Source of the DNA: Acidobacteriota bacterium
GTDB lineage: Bacteria; Acidobacteriota; Terriglobia; Bryobacterales; Bryobacteraceae
DNA: 36,734 nt
Direction of reading: 5' to 3'
Assembly (NCBI GenBank): GCA_016201205.1
Contig: JACQDF010000291.1
Span: forward strand, 1 to 36,734
Of the stretch, positions 23,209 through 32,800 are shown piece after piece. Within the stretch, counting starts at the first letter, position 1. The number at the start of each line of letters is the position of its first letter. A program made the translations under genes and the position numbers. The notes below the pieces were generated by a model, which saw nothing but the letters and a program-made list of their open reading frames with translations, was not told where the DNA came from and did not search any database.

Positions 23209-26081
23209 AGCTGCTGGTTGTCGCGGTTCTCATCGCCGTAGCCGTTGTTTTGCTCGCGCCGAAGCGGACGGCGCACACCTCGATCGCTCTGCCGCCCGAC
23301 GACACCGCCACCTTCCGCGTGACCCTTGGCCTGGGCGACAAAGCCGCCACCGACTGGAGCGGCACGCTCGACGTGAGCAATCACAGCTATGCCGACGTCG
23401 AAGGCTACCGGTTTCTGAGGAACGATCGGATGGGCGGCTCCTGGGAGGGCGCCCAGTGGCGCTTCGCGATCCGCTCGGAGCCAACCGTGCCACGCACCTA
23501 TCAGACGCAGCTTCTGCCCACGGATCCGCCGTCGTCGCCGAAAGGACTGGTGGTGCGCGTGCGAGGCGCTGCCGGCAGGCTGCGGCTCGAAACGGCCCAG
23601 GGCGGTTTCGCATTCGGCGCAACGGAAGTGCCTTTCGGCGGGCCAAAGGAATTCCTGGACGGCCGCGCGCGGGTCGAGCGTATTCCGGAATCCGTGCTTC
23701 TCAGCCAGCGCTCGCGGCAGGATGATTACCCGTCTGTCGCGGTCGGCCCTGACGGCACGATCTGGACGGCGTGGATGAGCTATCACGACCAGCGGGACGG
23801 CATTCTGCTGGCGCGCATGCGAGACAAGGAATGGCGCGGGCCAGTCGAGTTGCCGGAGACAAGCGGCGACGTCTGGATGCCTCAAGTCGCTGTCGACGCG
23901 AAAGGTCTGGTGTGGGTGGTGTGGTCGCAAAAAGCGGACGGCAACTTTGACCTCTACGCCCGTCCATTTCACAACGACCGTTGGGGCGCCGTTCTTCGAC
24001 TCACGGACAATCCGCTTCCGGACATCAACCCGCACCTGGTCCGGGCCGCTTCCGGGACGCTGTACGTCGTCTGGCAGGGCTGGCGCGGGAGGCATTCAAA
24101 CATCTTGTTAAAGGCGTATCGGGACGGCGAGTGGCAGCCGGAAGTGCGAGTCACCGAGACGCAAGCCAATGATTGGTTTCCGCAAGCAGCGCCGTGCCCC
24201 GGCGGCCGCCTGTGGGTGGTGTGGGACAGCTACCGCGGCGGCAATTACGACGTGTTCGCCCGCAGTGTTGGCGTGCGCGGGGACCGCTCGGAAGAGCAGA
24301 CCGTGGCTCACTCGCCTCTCTATGAAGGCGACGCGTCGGCTGCTTGTGCCGCGGATGGCAGCTTGTGGGTCGCTTACAACACCAGCGGCCCCAACTGGGG
24401 TAAGGACCAGGGCTATTTGATTCGCCAGCGCCCCGTGGGCATTCCAATGGGCGTGGCCCGCGATGTGCGAGTGCGTGTCTATCGCGACGGGCGCTGGCTG
24501 GAGCCGCGGGCGAAACCGGAAGAAGCCTTCCCCAAGAACGAGCGTGTGTTCCACTTCATCCCGCGGATGGCTGCGGATACGGCCGGGCGCGTGTGGCTTG
24601 GGCTGCGCCATCGGATGCAGAAGCCGCCAACCGCCGGCGCGGACACGCATCCGGGCGCCTATTTCGAGAACTACGTGACGTGTTTTGATGGCGCGAAATG
24701 GCGCGATGCGATCCCGCTGCCGCACAGTTGGGACCGCATGAGCGCGCGCTATAGCCTTGCGCCTTCATCTTCGGGCGAGCTATGGGCTGCCTGGTCCACC
24801 GATCACCGCGAATTTCGCTCGCCCAATGAGCCCGTGTGGAACGGAGTTTACGCGGCCCGCATTCCCGCCGCCTGCGAGCCGTTTGGCGAGCCACAATTGC
24901 AGCCGGTGTCCGAGCCGGCTCCCGAGGTCCGACCGGGTCACAAAGACGAGTCCGGTGATGTCGCGGCTTTGCGGGCGTATCGCGCCAGCGTGAATGGACG
25001 CCAATTGCAGATTCTGCGCGGCGACATGCACCGCCACACCGAGCTTTCCGTCGACGTGGGCGCGCCCGACGGCTCGGTGCTCGATTTCTTCCGCTACATG
25101 CTGGATGCGGCAGCGATGGATTTCTCCGGTCCCACGGATCACCAGGGCGGCGGCAGTTACGACTACTGGTGGTGGCTGACGCAGAAGCTCGATGATCTGT
25201 TTCATGTGCCCGGAGCGTATGTCCCGCTGTTCGGCTACGAGCGCTCGCTGGCGTATCCGTTCGGGCACAAGAACGTCTTCCATACCTACCGCGGCGTGCG
25301 CGTTGTGCCGTTCTTCTACAAATACGAAGTGCGGCCTTGGGTGAAGGACGCGCCGGGCAACGACCGCGAAGGGGTCGAGGGACGCTCAGTGGTGGAGAAC
25401 GAGACCGGATTGCTCTACGAGCAGTTGCGCAAGTCGAAGGGCATCGCGATGGCGCACACGCCGGCCACCTACATGGGCACGGACTGGCACACCTGGGATC
25501 AACAGGTCGAGCCGGCGGTGGAGATCTATCAGGGTGCGCGCACGGTTTACGAAGAGCCCGAAGGACCTGGCGTCGCGCGCAAAGGCGTTGATGATCCGCA
25601 CATGCGCACGCAGGGCTACGAGTCGGCGGGCTTTGTCTGGAACGCTCTGAAGAAGGGCTACCGGCTGGGATTCCAGGCCAGCTCGGACCACACCTCGACG
25701 CACATCTCTTACAGCCTGGTGTACGTCGAGAATCCGTCCCGCGAGGGAATCATCGATGCGATCCGCAAGCGGCATCTCTACGGAGCGACCGACAACATCC
25801 TGCTCGACGTGCGGATGGGCCGCGCATTCATGGGCGATGAAATTGCTGCCGCGGCCGTTCCGCCGCTGGAAGCAAAGGTGCACGGCACGGCGCCGGTGGC
25901 GAAAGCGGTGGTGGTGCGCGACAGCCAATATGTCTACACGGCGACGCCGAACCAGCAGGATGCAACCATCCGGTTTCAGGACCGCGACGCCGGCCGCGGC
26001 ACGCACTATTATTACGTCCGGATCGAGCAGGCGGACGGGCAATTGGCCTGGTCCTCGCCCATTTGGATCAACGTTCAGTAG
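23205..26081 (+). CDS. Large exported protein: beta-propeller-like repeats joined to a PHP/DUF3604-like metallohydrolase domain
   Basis: This 958-residue protein begins with a hydrophobic segment (MKLLVVAVLIAVAVVLLAP) that is a signal peptide or membrane anchor. Residues about 165-400 contain four to five similar blades with patterns such as PSVAVGPDGTIWTAW, PQVAVDAKGLVWVVW and PHLVRAASGTLYVVW, typical of propellers. From about residue 604 a PHP-like domain begins with GDMHRHTEL, then TDHQGG near 642, AHTPATY and SSDHTSTH, giving a set of possible metal ligands. This resembles DUF3604 and CehA/McbA-type metallohydrolases. The gene overlaps the previous one by 4 bases and ends 9 bases before the isomerase gene. 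The substrate is unknown. Confidence 0.82.
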   Translation: MKLLVVAVLIAVAVVLLAPKRTAHTSIALPPDDTATFRVTLGLGDKAATDWSGTLDVSNHSYADVEGYRFLRNDRMGGSWEGAQWRFAIRSEPTVPRTYQTQLLPTDPPSSPKGLVVRVRGAAGRLRLETAQGGFAFGATEVPFGGPKEFLDGRARVERIPESVLLSQRSRQDDYPSVAVGPDGTIWTAWMSYHDQRDGILLARMRDKEWRGPVELPETSGDVWMPQVAVDAKGLVWVVWSQKADGNFDLYARPFHNDRWGAVLRLTDNPLPDINPHLVRAASGTLYVVWQGWRGRHSNILLKAYRDGEWQPEVRVTETQANDWFPQAAPCPGGRLWVVWDSYRGGNYDVFARSVGVRGDRSEEQTVAHSPLYEGDASAACAADGSLWVAYNTSGPNWGKDQGYLIRQRPVGIPMGVARDVRVRVYRDGRWLEPRAKPEEAFPKNERVFHFIPRMAADTAGRVWLGLRHRMQKPPTAGADTHPGAYFENYVTCFDGAKWRDAIPLPHSWDRMSARYSLAPSSSGELWAAWSTDHREFRSPNEPVWNGVYAARIPAACEPFGEPQLQPVSEPAPEVRPGHKDESGDVAALRAYRASVNGRQLQILRGDMHRHTELSVDVGAPDGSVLDFFRYMLDAAAMDFSGPTDHQGGGSYDYWWWLTQKLDDLFHVPGAYVPLFGYERSLAYPFGHKNVFHTYRGVRVVPFFYKYEVRPWVKDAPGNDREGVEGRSVVENETGLLYEQLRKSKGIAMAHTPATYMGTDWHTWDQQVEPAVEIYQGARTVYEEPEGPGVARKGVDDPHMRTQGYESAGFVWNALKKGYRLGFQASSDHTSTHISYSLVYVENPSREGIIDAIRKRHLYGATDNILLDVRMGRAFMGDEIAAAAVPPLEAKVHGTAPVAKAVVVRDSQYVYTATPNQQDATIRFQDRDAGRGTHYYYVRIEQADGQLAWSSPIWINVQ

Positions 26082-26090
26082 GAGGCATTC

Positions 26091-27041
26091 ATGACACGTC
26101 GCAATGCATTCACTCTGTTTGGCGCGGCCCAGGTGGCCCGTCCGCCCATGCGAAAGATCTGGAAGCCGAAACTCGGCGTGCTGGGCAGGTTCTCCGAGGC
26201 GAATGTCGAATTCGCCCGGAAGGAAGGCTTTCAGAGCATCGGCCTGTGGGCCGACCGCCGGTCGAAGCTGGATGTCGGCAACGGCGTTCCCGACGAAATG
26301 GTGCAGATGGTGAAGGCGTCGATTTCGCGCTCCGGGCTGCATCTTTCGGTGGTGTCCACGGTGCAGAACCACATTGCGCCGGAAGCGGCGGCGCGCGCGG
26401 CGGCCAACGACTATTTCCGGAATGTGATCACGCTGGCCGGGCGGCTGGGAGTCGCCTTTGTCGGGACTTCGTCCGGGACCATGCCCGGCCGGCCGCTCGA
26501 GGAGCAAGTGGACGAAATTGTGCGTGTGTACACGGAGAAGTATTTTCCGCTCTGCGAGAAACACAAAGTGCGCATCCTGTGGGAGCCATGGGCCGGCGGC
26601 CCGAACGTCGCGACCGGTCCGGTCGGCTATGAGGCACTGTTCAAAGCGTTCGCCGGTTCGGCGTTTGTGGGCTTGCAGTACGACCCTTCGCACCTGGTGT
26701 GGCAGATGATGGATCCGATCCAGTGCGCACGCGATTTCGCGGACAAGATCTACGACGTGCATCTGAAGGACACCGAGATCCTGTGGCACGTGCTGCGCAA
26801 GACGGGAATCCATCCATTGAACAATGCGCGGTGGTGGCGCTTCCGGCTGCCCGGCTATGGCGTCATCGACTGGGCGGCGTTCTTCACGGTGCTGATGGAT
26901 GCGGGCTTTGAAGGCGCGATGAATATTGAACACGAGGATAATCTCTATGGCTGGCCTTACCCGGGCGACAATTTCAGCGAAGAATACCAGACGGGCTTTC
27001 GGATTGCGCAGCGTTCTTTGCGCCGGCTTCTGCCTGCTTAG
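26091..27041 (+). CDS. Sugar phosphate isomerase/epimerase-like TIM-barrel protein (IolE/IolI-like superfamily)
   Basis: This 316-residue TIM-barrel protein of the xylose isomerase-like superfamily has likely metal ligands E165 (ILWEPW), D198 and H201 (YDPSHLVW), H224 (YDVHLKD) and E280 (NIEHEDN). The superfamily includes inosose dehydratase IolE, inosose isomerase IolI and many sugar epimerases. The N-terminus MTRRNAFTLFGAAQ has a twin-arginine pair but a weak hydrophobic core, so export is uncertain. TAGGAGG lies 5 bases before the ATG. It is cotranscribed with the IolD-like and aldehyde dehydrogenase genes, which makes an inositol-like route worth considering. Its end overlaps the start of the alpha/beta hydrolase gene. 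Confidence 0.87.
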   Translation: MTRRNAFTLFGAAQVARPPMRKIWKPKLGVLGRFSEANVEFARKEGFQSIGLWADRRSKLDVGNGVPDEMVQMVKASISRSGLHLSVVSTVQNHIAPEAAARAAANDYFRNVITLAGRLGVAFVGTSSGTMPGRPLEEQVDEIVRVYTEKYFPLCEKHKVRILWEPWAGGPNVATGPVGYEALFKAFAGSAFVGLQYDPSHLVWQMMDPIQCARDFADKIYDVHLKDTEILWHVLRKTGIHPLNNARWWRFRLPGYGVIDWAAFFTVLMDAGFEGAMNIEHEDNLYGWPYPGDNFSEEYQTGFRIAQRSLRRLLPA

Positions 27042-28347
27042 CGGTACGGCCTTGCTGGCTCAACCGCGCCCTCCGGACGCGCCGAAGCCTCCAGGCCCGC
27101 CGCCTGTGCCTGCCGATGCGCCGCTGGTGCGTATCGGGTCGAAAGCGGCGGGCGTCGAAGGCGTCGTCGTGCGCGTCCTGAAGCCGGCCAAACCGCGTTA
27201 TCAGCAAGGCGCGCCGGTGGTGGTGAACGTCGACGGCGGATTCTCGCGGGGCAACGTCGATCGCGCGCAGGGCCGACTGGACCAATTCGGCTTTGTGAAC
27301 CTTCTCTTCCTGTTCCCTGGGGGTGAATCGGCTCCGCAGCCGGACGGGACGGTGTGGCGCAGCGGCGGCGCGTTCGACTATCGTGGGGCGGACTCGATGC
27401 GGGCGCTGGCTGACGTGCTCGTGTTCGCGCAAGGCCGCACGCGCACGCTGGACGGCAAGACGCTGGCGGAGGTTGCCGGCGTGCCCGTGCTGGCGGACGA
27501 AGCGGGCGTCATCGGCTGGTCGCTCGGCGGCAACGTCGTAGCCGGCGCACTGGGCCTTTACGGAAAAGAGATCGCGAATCTGAAGTGGTACGCGAGTTTT
27601 GAATCGCCTTACGGCGACGGCATCATCAATGCGGAGTTCGGCAGCCGCGGCCGCCCCAACCGCTTTTACAATGCTGATACCGGCGAGCTTGACCTGCGCT
27701 CGCTGGCGTGGGACAAGAACGCTGAAATGAACAGCATGCCGCCACGGCCGCCGGGCTTGGACATGCCGCGCGGCGTTTTGTTCCTCGACGCAAACAAGAA
27801 CGGCGTCTTTGATCCGGACACGGACGTCCCCTTCAACCCGGCCATGATCCCCGTGCCCGAGCCGCGTGCTTACTTCTCGCCTCCGCTGGCGCGCGCCGCG
27901 CGCGACAAGAAGGTCTTCGGCGACGCATGGCCCGCTCATATCGGCACCCTCGAGCAGAGCGAGAAGGCGATGACGATACGCAACGGCGTCTCGCATGTGC
28001 AGAATGTGGTCCGCAACGTTCCGCGGCTGGCTGTGATTGTGTGGTCCTCCGAGCAGGATCATGTGCAGGGAACCGCGGACTACCGCCACATTCGAGCGCA
28101 ATATGACGCCTATCAGGCCGCCGGTGTCCGCTGGATTCGCCTGAATCCCGGCGTCCGCTGGGTCGAGGAGGTCATGAAACGCAAGCCGGAGCAGTATAGA
28201 GAGAATCCGCCCAATGCCAGCTATGATCGGTTCACGGTTCGCAAAGCGGTGGCCAGGGAGCCACAGGAGGGGGGCCCGCCGGACCCGGTCGGCGTGATGG
28301 CGGCGGCCTGTGAATTGGCGGACCGCACCAGGAGGAACGAATGGTAA
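27004..28347 (+). CDS. Secreted alpha/beta-hydrolase-fold protein with a calcium-loop-like insert
   Basis: This protein of about 447 residues has a nucleophile elbow GWSLGGN near residues 169-175 (catalytic Ser about 172), typical of alpha/beta hydrolases such as esterases and peptidases. Near residue 262 is DANKNGVFDPDTD, which looks like an EF-hand or dockerin-type calcium loop. The TTG at 27004 starts a clean signal peptide (LRSVLCAGFCLLSGTALLAQ) but lacks a ribosome-binding site. An ATG at 26947 has GAGGA 8 bases upstream but adds a charged extension and overlaps the isomerase gene by 95 bases. The true start is one of these. A Pro-rich segment follows the signal. The gene overlaps the next one by 7 bases. 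Confidence 0.78.
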   Translation: MRSVLCAGFCLLSGTALLAQPRPPDAPKPPGPPPVPADAPLVRIGSKAAGVEGVVVRVLKPAKPRYQQGAPVVVNVDGGFSRGNVDRAQGRLDQFGFVNLLFLFPGGESAPQPDGTVWRSGGAFDYRGADSMRALADVLVFAQGRTRTLDGKTLAEVAGVPVLADEAGVIGWSLGGNVVAGALGLYGKEIANLKWYASFESPYGDGIINAEFGSRGRPNRFYNADTGELDLRSLAWDKNAEMNSMPPRPPGLDMPRGVLFLDANKNGVFDPDTDVPFNPAMIPVPEPRAYFSPPLARAARDKKVFGDAWPAHIGTLEQSEKAMTIRNGVSHVQNVVRNVPRLAVIVWSSEQDHVQGTADYRHIRAQYDAYQAAGVRWIRLNPGVRWVEEVMKRKPEQYRENPPNASYDRFTVRKAVAREPQEGGPPDPVGVMAAACELADRTRRNEW

Positions 28348-29801
28348 CAGCAGCAGTTCTCGTTCTGGCGGGTCTGGCGGCCGCCCAAACCAGGCAGCCG
28401 CCGATCAACGTCGTGTTCAATGTTCACCTCGATCCGGCCGGGCCGCCTGACCCGCAGATGCACAAGGCCGAGCTCGAGCGGCGCCGCGACAACGTGCTGT
28501 GGCTCAAGTCGTGGATCGAGTCGATCGACAAGGCGAAGCGGCCGCGGCTCAATGTGCAGATCAGTGGAGACCACGCCGAGTTCTACTTGCAGGACGAGAA
28601 AGGCCTGGCCATGCTTGCCGAGCTGTACAAGCAGGGACACGAGCTCGGCACGCACATGCACCGCAACATCTACAATGGCGAGTTCCTGCGCTGGAGCGAG
28701 CTGCGGCCATCGCGGCCATTTCAGAAACCCGCGATTGGGCCCGGCGACGTCATCACGCCCGGCGTGCTGGCCGAGCCGAATTCGATGGACGAAGTCCGCA
28801 GGCTGTGGAACGACAATTTCCGCTTCAGCAATGAGCTGCTGGCGAAGGTCACCGGCGTCACGGATCCGGCCGGGCTGCGCGCGATCAACAACAACGGCGA
28901 ATTCCACCTGCCCAACAGTTGGGAAGGCAAGGATGTGCTGTTCAAGCAATTCGGCATCACGGTGGAAACAGGCGGGCGCAACGAAGTGTTCAACATGATC
29001 TTCGATCACGATGTGTTTCACCCGTGGCGGCCGAGCATGACCCACGAGTTAGCCGAGGATCTGAGCAACAAGGCTTATATCTGCGTGCCGCAGCTTGCGG
29101 TGGTCGGCAACATCAAGATGCACTTCGGGCAGGATCAGGATCTGTCCGTGGCGGCGATGAAGAGGCGCTTTCTGCATGCGTTTCTCGAGCGGCGCGAGCA
29201 GGAGCGGCTCGGGCTGCCGCCGAAGGTGTGGACGTTCGGCTGGACGATGCACGGGTTTGATTTGTATCCGGAAGGCGCGGCGCGCCGCGTTTCCCAGCGC
29301 AAGAACGTGCAGGAGCTGGTCGAGTGGATCAACGCGAGCTTTGTGCCTGCGGCGGCGCGGTGGGCGACGCCCAATGACGTTGCCAGGGAATTCTACGCAT
29401 GGGAGAAGCAGCATCCGGGCGTTTCTTCCTTCCACTATCCGCATCGCAAGCAGAACTGGGATGCGTATCCATTCCGGCTGAAAGGGCTGGCGAAGGCGCT
29501 GATCAGCGCGCACTATGTGCGTGCCATCAGCGACTGGCGTGGGCAGGGCGTCGAGGTGCATGAATTCGAGCGCGTCAAGCCGGGCTCGGCGTGGTATACC
29601 GATGACGCCAATGCGGTGAGAGTGCGAGGGGAGACGACGAAGCTCTACATCGTGTGGGCGGGCAAGCCGGCGAAGGTCGATTTGTCGAAGCTGGCGGGGC
29701 TCAAAGTGACGGTGATCCGCGGTGGAGGCGGCCAGGGCAGGTCCGTGGACGCCAACACCGTGGCAGTGGATGCGGAGCCGCTGGTGGTGGAAGGGAATTG
29801 A
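28341..29801 (+). CDS. Secreted protein resembling the polysaccharide deacetylase/glycoside hydrolase-deacetylase barrel
   Basis: This 486-residue protein has a short signal peptide (MVTAAVLVLAGLAAAQ) and a region compatible with a deacetylase-type barrel: NVVFNVHLD near residues 23-31, GHELGTHMHRN near 101-111 (an HxH pair as in the family's metal site), and later FSNELL and SFHYPHR. The C-terminal 80 residues look like a small beta domain (TKLYIVWAGKPAKV). Polysaccharide deacetylases remove acetyl groups from amino-sugar polymers, but the match is only partial, so another hydrolase is possible. AGGAGG lies 5 bases before the ATG. It is the last gene of the plus-strand run and ends one base before the perfect hairpin at 29802. 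Confidence 0.75.
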   Translation: MVTAAVLVLAGLAAAQTRQPPINVVFNVHLDPAGPPDPQMHKAELERRRDNVLWLKSWIESIDKAKRPRLNVQISGDHAEFYLQDEKGLAMLAELYKQGHELGTHMHRNIYNGEFLRWSELRPSRPFQKPAIGPGDVITPGVLAEPNSMDEVRRLWNDNFRFSNELLAKVTGVTDPAGLRAINNNGEFHLPNSWEGKDVLFKQFGITVETGGRNEVFNMIFDHDVFHPWRPSMTHELAEDLSNKAYICVPQLAVVGNIKMHFGQDQDLSVAAMKRRFLHAFLERREQERLGLPPKVWTFGWTMHGFDLYPEGAARRVSQRKNVQELVEWINASFVPAAARWATPNDVAREFYAWEKQHPGVSSFHYPHRKQNWDAYPFRLKGLAKALISAHYVRAISDWRGQGVEVHEFERVKPGSAWYTDDANAVRVRGETTKLYIVWAGKPAKVDLSKLAGLKVTVIRGGGGQGRSVDANTVAVDAEPLVVEGN

Positions 29802-29823
29802 GGGGACAGGGTAGCCTGTCCCC
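29802..29823. terminator. Perfect 9-bp hairpin between convergent genes, probable bidirectional terminator or repeat
   Basis: GGGGACAGG and CCTGTCCCC form a perfect 9-bp stem with a GTAG loop. It starts right after the stop of the deacetylase-like gene (plus) and lies 3 bases from the stop of receptor 3 (minus), so both messages end in it. There is no T-run, so Rho-independent termination is not certain. It could instead be a 3'-end stabilising hairpin or a copy of a dispersed palindromic repeat. Confidence 0.6.
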
Positions 29824-29826
29824 GGC

Positions 29827-32800
29827 TCAAAACTTGAAGTGCAGCGCGAATTGAACGATTCTCGCCTGGTTGCCATCGGCCAGATCGGTGATGCGGCCGA
29901 ATGCGTTGCTTCCGCGGCTCAGGTTGGTCAGGCTGAAGTTCGGCCGGTTGATGAAGTTCAGCATCTCGCAGCGGAATTGCAGGGTGTACTTCTCGAAAAA
30001 GCGCATGTCCTTGAGAATCGAGAGGTCCATGGCGATGGCGCCCGGGCCGAAGCCGGCGGTGCGTCCTGAGTTGCCGAAGGTGAACTGCGCCGGCTCCGCG
30101 AACTGAGCGGTGTTGAACCAGGCGCTCACCTGCCCGGCACGGGAGCGGCTGCCGGAGATCTTCGGATCGCCGGCGACGTTGGGGCGGTTGGCGGGAGAGA
30201 AAGAATTGGTGCGATTGACCTGCTCGATCACGCCCCAGGGGGCGCCCGTGCGCAGCTCGCCGATGTAGCCGGCTGTCCAGCCGCCCAACAGCGCGTTGCC
30301 CACTCGATTGCTGATCCCCAGAGCATGGCCTTTTCCAACCGGCAGCTCGTAGACGACACTGTTGATCCAGCGGTGCGAGATGCTGTTGCCGCTGAGGCCG
30401 CGATCGACGCGGCGATTATACACGTTCGCCAGTGCGTTGCCGGGGTTGCCGCCCAATTCGCCGCGCGCTTCCACATCGTCGATCCCTCGAGCCCAGGTGT
30501 AGTTGGACTGGAAATGGAGCCCGTGCGAATAGCGTTTGTCGACCTTGAGGTTCATGGCGTGGTAGTTCGAGTTGCCGATCGGCTGTGCAACCTGGGTGAC
30601 GTCGGTGAACTGAGGAAACGGTCTGCGGGATTGGGCATTGCCGGCGCCCATCAGCTCGGGCCGGACCTGGTTGAGCGTCAGGGCGGCGGGAGAAGCCAGT
30701 TTGTGTCCAACGGTGGAAAGGTACCCCAACTCGACCATGATGTGCCCGGGAAGCTGCCGCTGGACGTTGAAATTGACGCTCATCATGTATGAGGCATCAC
30801 GAGGTCCAGGCTGAAAGTATTCGACCGCATTGACAGGAGACTGACCCGGCCGCACGGCGCCGAAGCCGGCCGTCAGGTCTTTCCCGGCCGGAATCTCGAT
30901 GGGGGGCATTCCGTCCCGCAGCCGGAAGGCGGGCGTGAGACCGTTGTCGGGAGAGACGAAGTTTCCCCGGAAGCTGAAGCCGCTGGTCGCGTTGATCACC
31001 GTGGCCTGGTCATAGAGGCCCATATAGAGCAGCGCCGCACCACCGCGCAAGACCCATTTGTCCGCGACCCGCCAGGAGAAGCCTAAACGCGGCGCAAAGT
31101 TGTTCTTGTCGAAATTGTGCGCGTAACGAGACACGCCGTTGCGGCCGGCGAACGTAATGACGCCGGGCGTGAGCGAGACGGGGTTGATGGCATACAGGTC
31201 GAACGAGTTCATCCGGTTGTCGAACTCTTCACGCCGCGGCGTGTCCATGTCCCACCGCAGGCCCAGATTGAGCGTGAGCCGGGACGTCACCTTCCAGTCG
31301 TCCTGGACGAAAGCGCCAAACGCATCGATGCGGCTGCGGATGGGAAAAACCTCGTTGACGTTGGCATTCTGCACCCAGCCCAGCAACAGCGATGCCAGCG
31401 CATGGCCGGTGGCGACGTCATTGAAGCCGAATACGCCGCCGGCGGTATTGAGGTTGAGGTCGTCGTTTCTCGAGAGCCTGTGCTCGAATCCGGCCTTCAG
31501 GCTATGGTTGCCCTTGAACCACAGCAGGTTCTCGGTGAGATGAGTCCCGCGAATCGGCGACTGGACCCGCTCCATGTTGGATCCCTCGCCGACGGTGGTG
31601 TATCCCGATACGGTGACGCGCGGTCCAAATTGCTGTTTGACGCCGCGAAGTCCGAGCTGAGAGTTGAGATTCGAGTACGCGCCGCTGTTCAGGTTGTGGA
31701 AGTGACGCCGGTCATAGTTGAAGCGCAGCTCGTTGATCAGATTTGGCTTGAGGTTGTGAAGCCAGGTTGCGCTTCCGTTGTAGTAGCTGTTCTTGCGGCG
31801 GCGGTGGAAGGGATCCGCGGCTGCCAGCGGCCAGACCGGATGGTCGATGGTGCCGCCATTGCTGGCCAGCAGGCGGCCGTAGATGCGATCTCTGGCGCCG
31901 ACGGTGTGATCGATCCGGGCGACGTAGGTGTTGGGCGGTTCGGTCGTTTTCGTATTCGCCAGGAAGTTGGCATCGCCCGATCCGCGCCCGGCCACGTTCG
32001 GGTCGGGATAAAACGAGGCGATTTGCCGTCCAATCGCGTCCAGGCGGCTGACGGGGATGCGGTTGGCCGCAAACGGAGGGCGCCCGGACGCTTCCGGATC
32101 GCGAATGATCCTCGAGCTGCCGGAGAAGTCTCCCTGCTTTTCGGCGGCCGTCGGCACGTTGTGAATGAACGTGGATCCGCGCGATTCCCGCCGCCCTTCG
32201 TAGTTGAAGAAGAAGTGCGTTTTGTCCTTGCGGACGGGGCCTCCAATGGACGCGCCAAACAGGTTATAGCGCAGCTTGGCTTTGTCGGCGGCAAAGAAAG
32301 AGCGGGCATCGAGCGCGTCGTTGCGAAGGTATTCGTAAGCAGAGCCGTAGAACTGATTGGTGCCGCTCCTGGTGGTCATCTGCACCACGCCGCCGCCGGT
32401 GCGGCCCAATTCAGCCGAGTAATTGCTCACCGACACGTTGAACTCCTGAAGCGACTCGATGGGCGGATCAAAGTTCAATCCCTGGTCGCCCACCAGCACG
32501 TTCTGTACGTTTCCGCCGTCGATACGCCAGTTGGTGTTGTTGCCGCGGCCTCCAGCCATGGCAAAACTTGATCCGGCGCCGATCTGCACGATGAATCCGG
32601 TCAGCCGTGCCAGTTGAGCGGCGCGGCGGTTGATGAGCGGCATGTTGGCGATGGTGCGGTTGTCCACCACTGCGCCCACGACCGAAGTTTCCGTCTGCAA
32701 CTGCGGAGCGCTGGCTTCCACCACGATGCGCTCGGCCTGCGAGCCGACCTCGAGGCGCACGTCGATGCGGTGCTGCCCGCCGGTCTCGAGCACAATCTCG

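Noticed and set aside
25386-26933. Minus-strand open frame of 515 codons
   Set aside because: It runs antisense across two real genes and their 9-base gap, is rich in Arg and His, and shows no recognisable motif.
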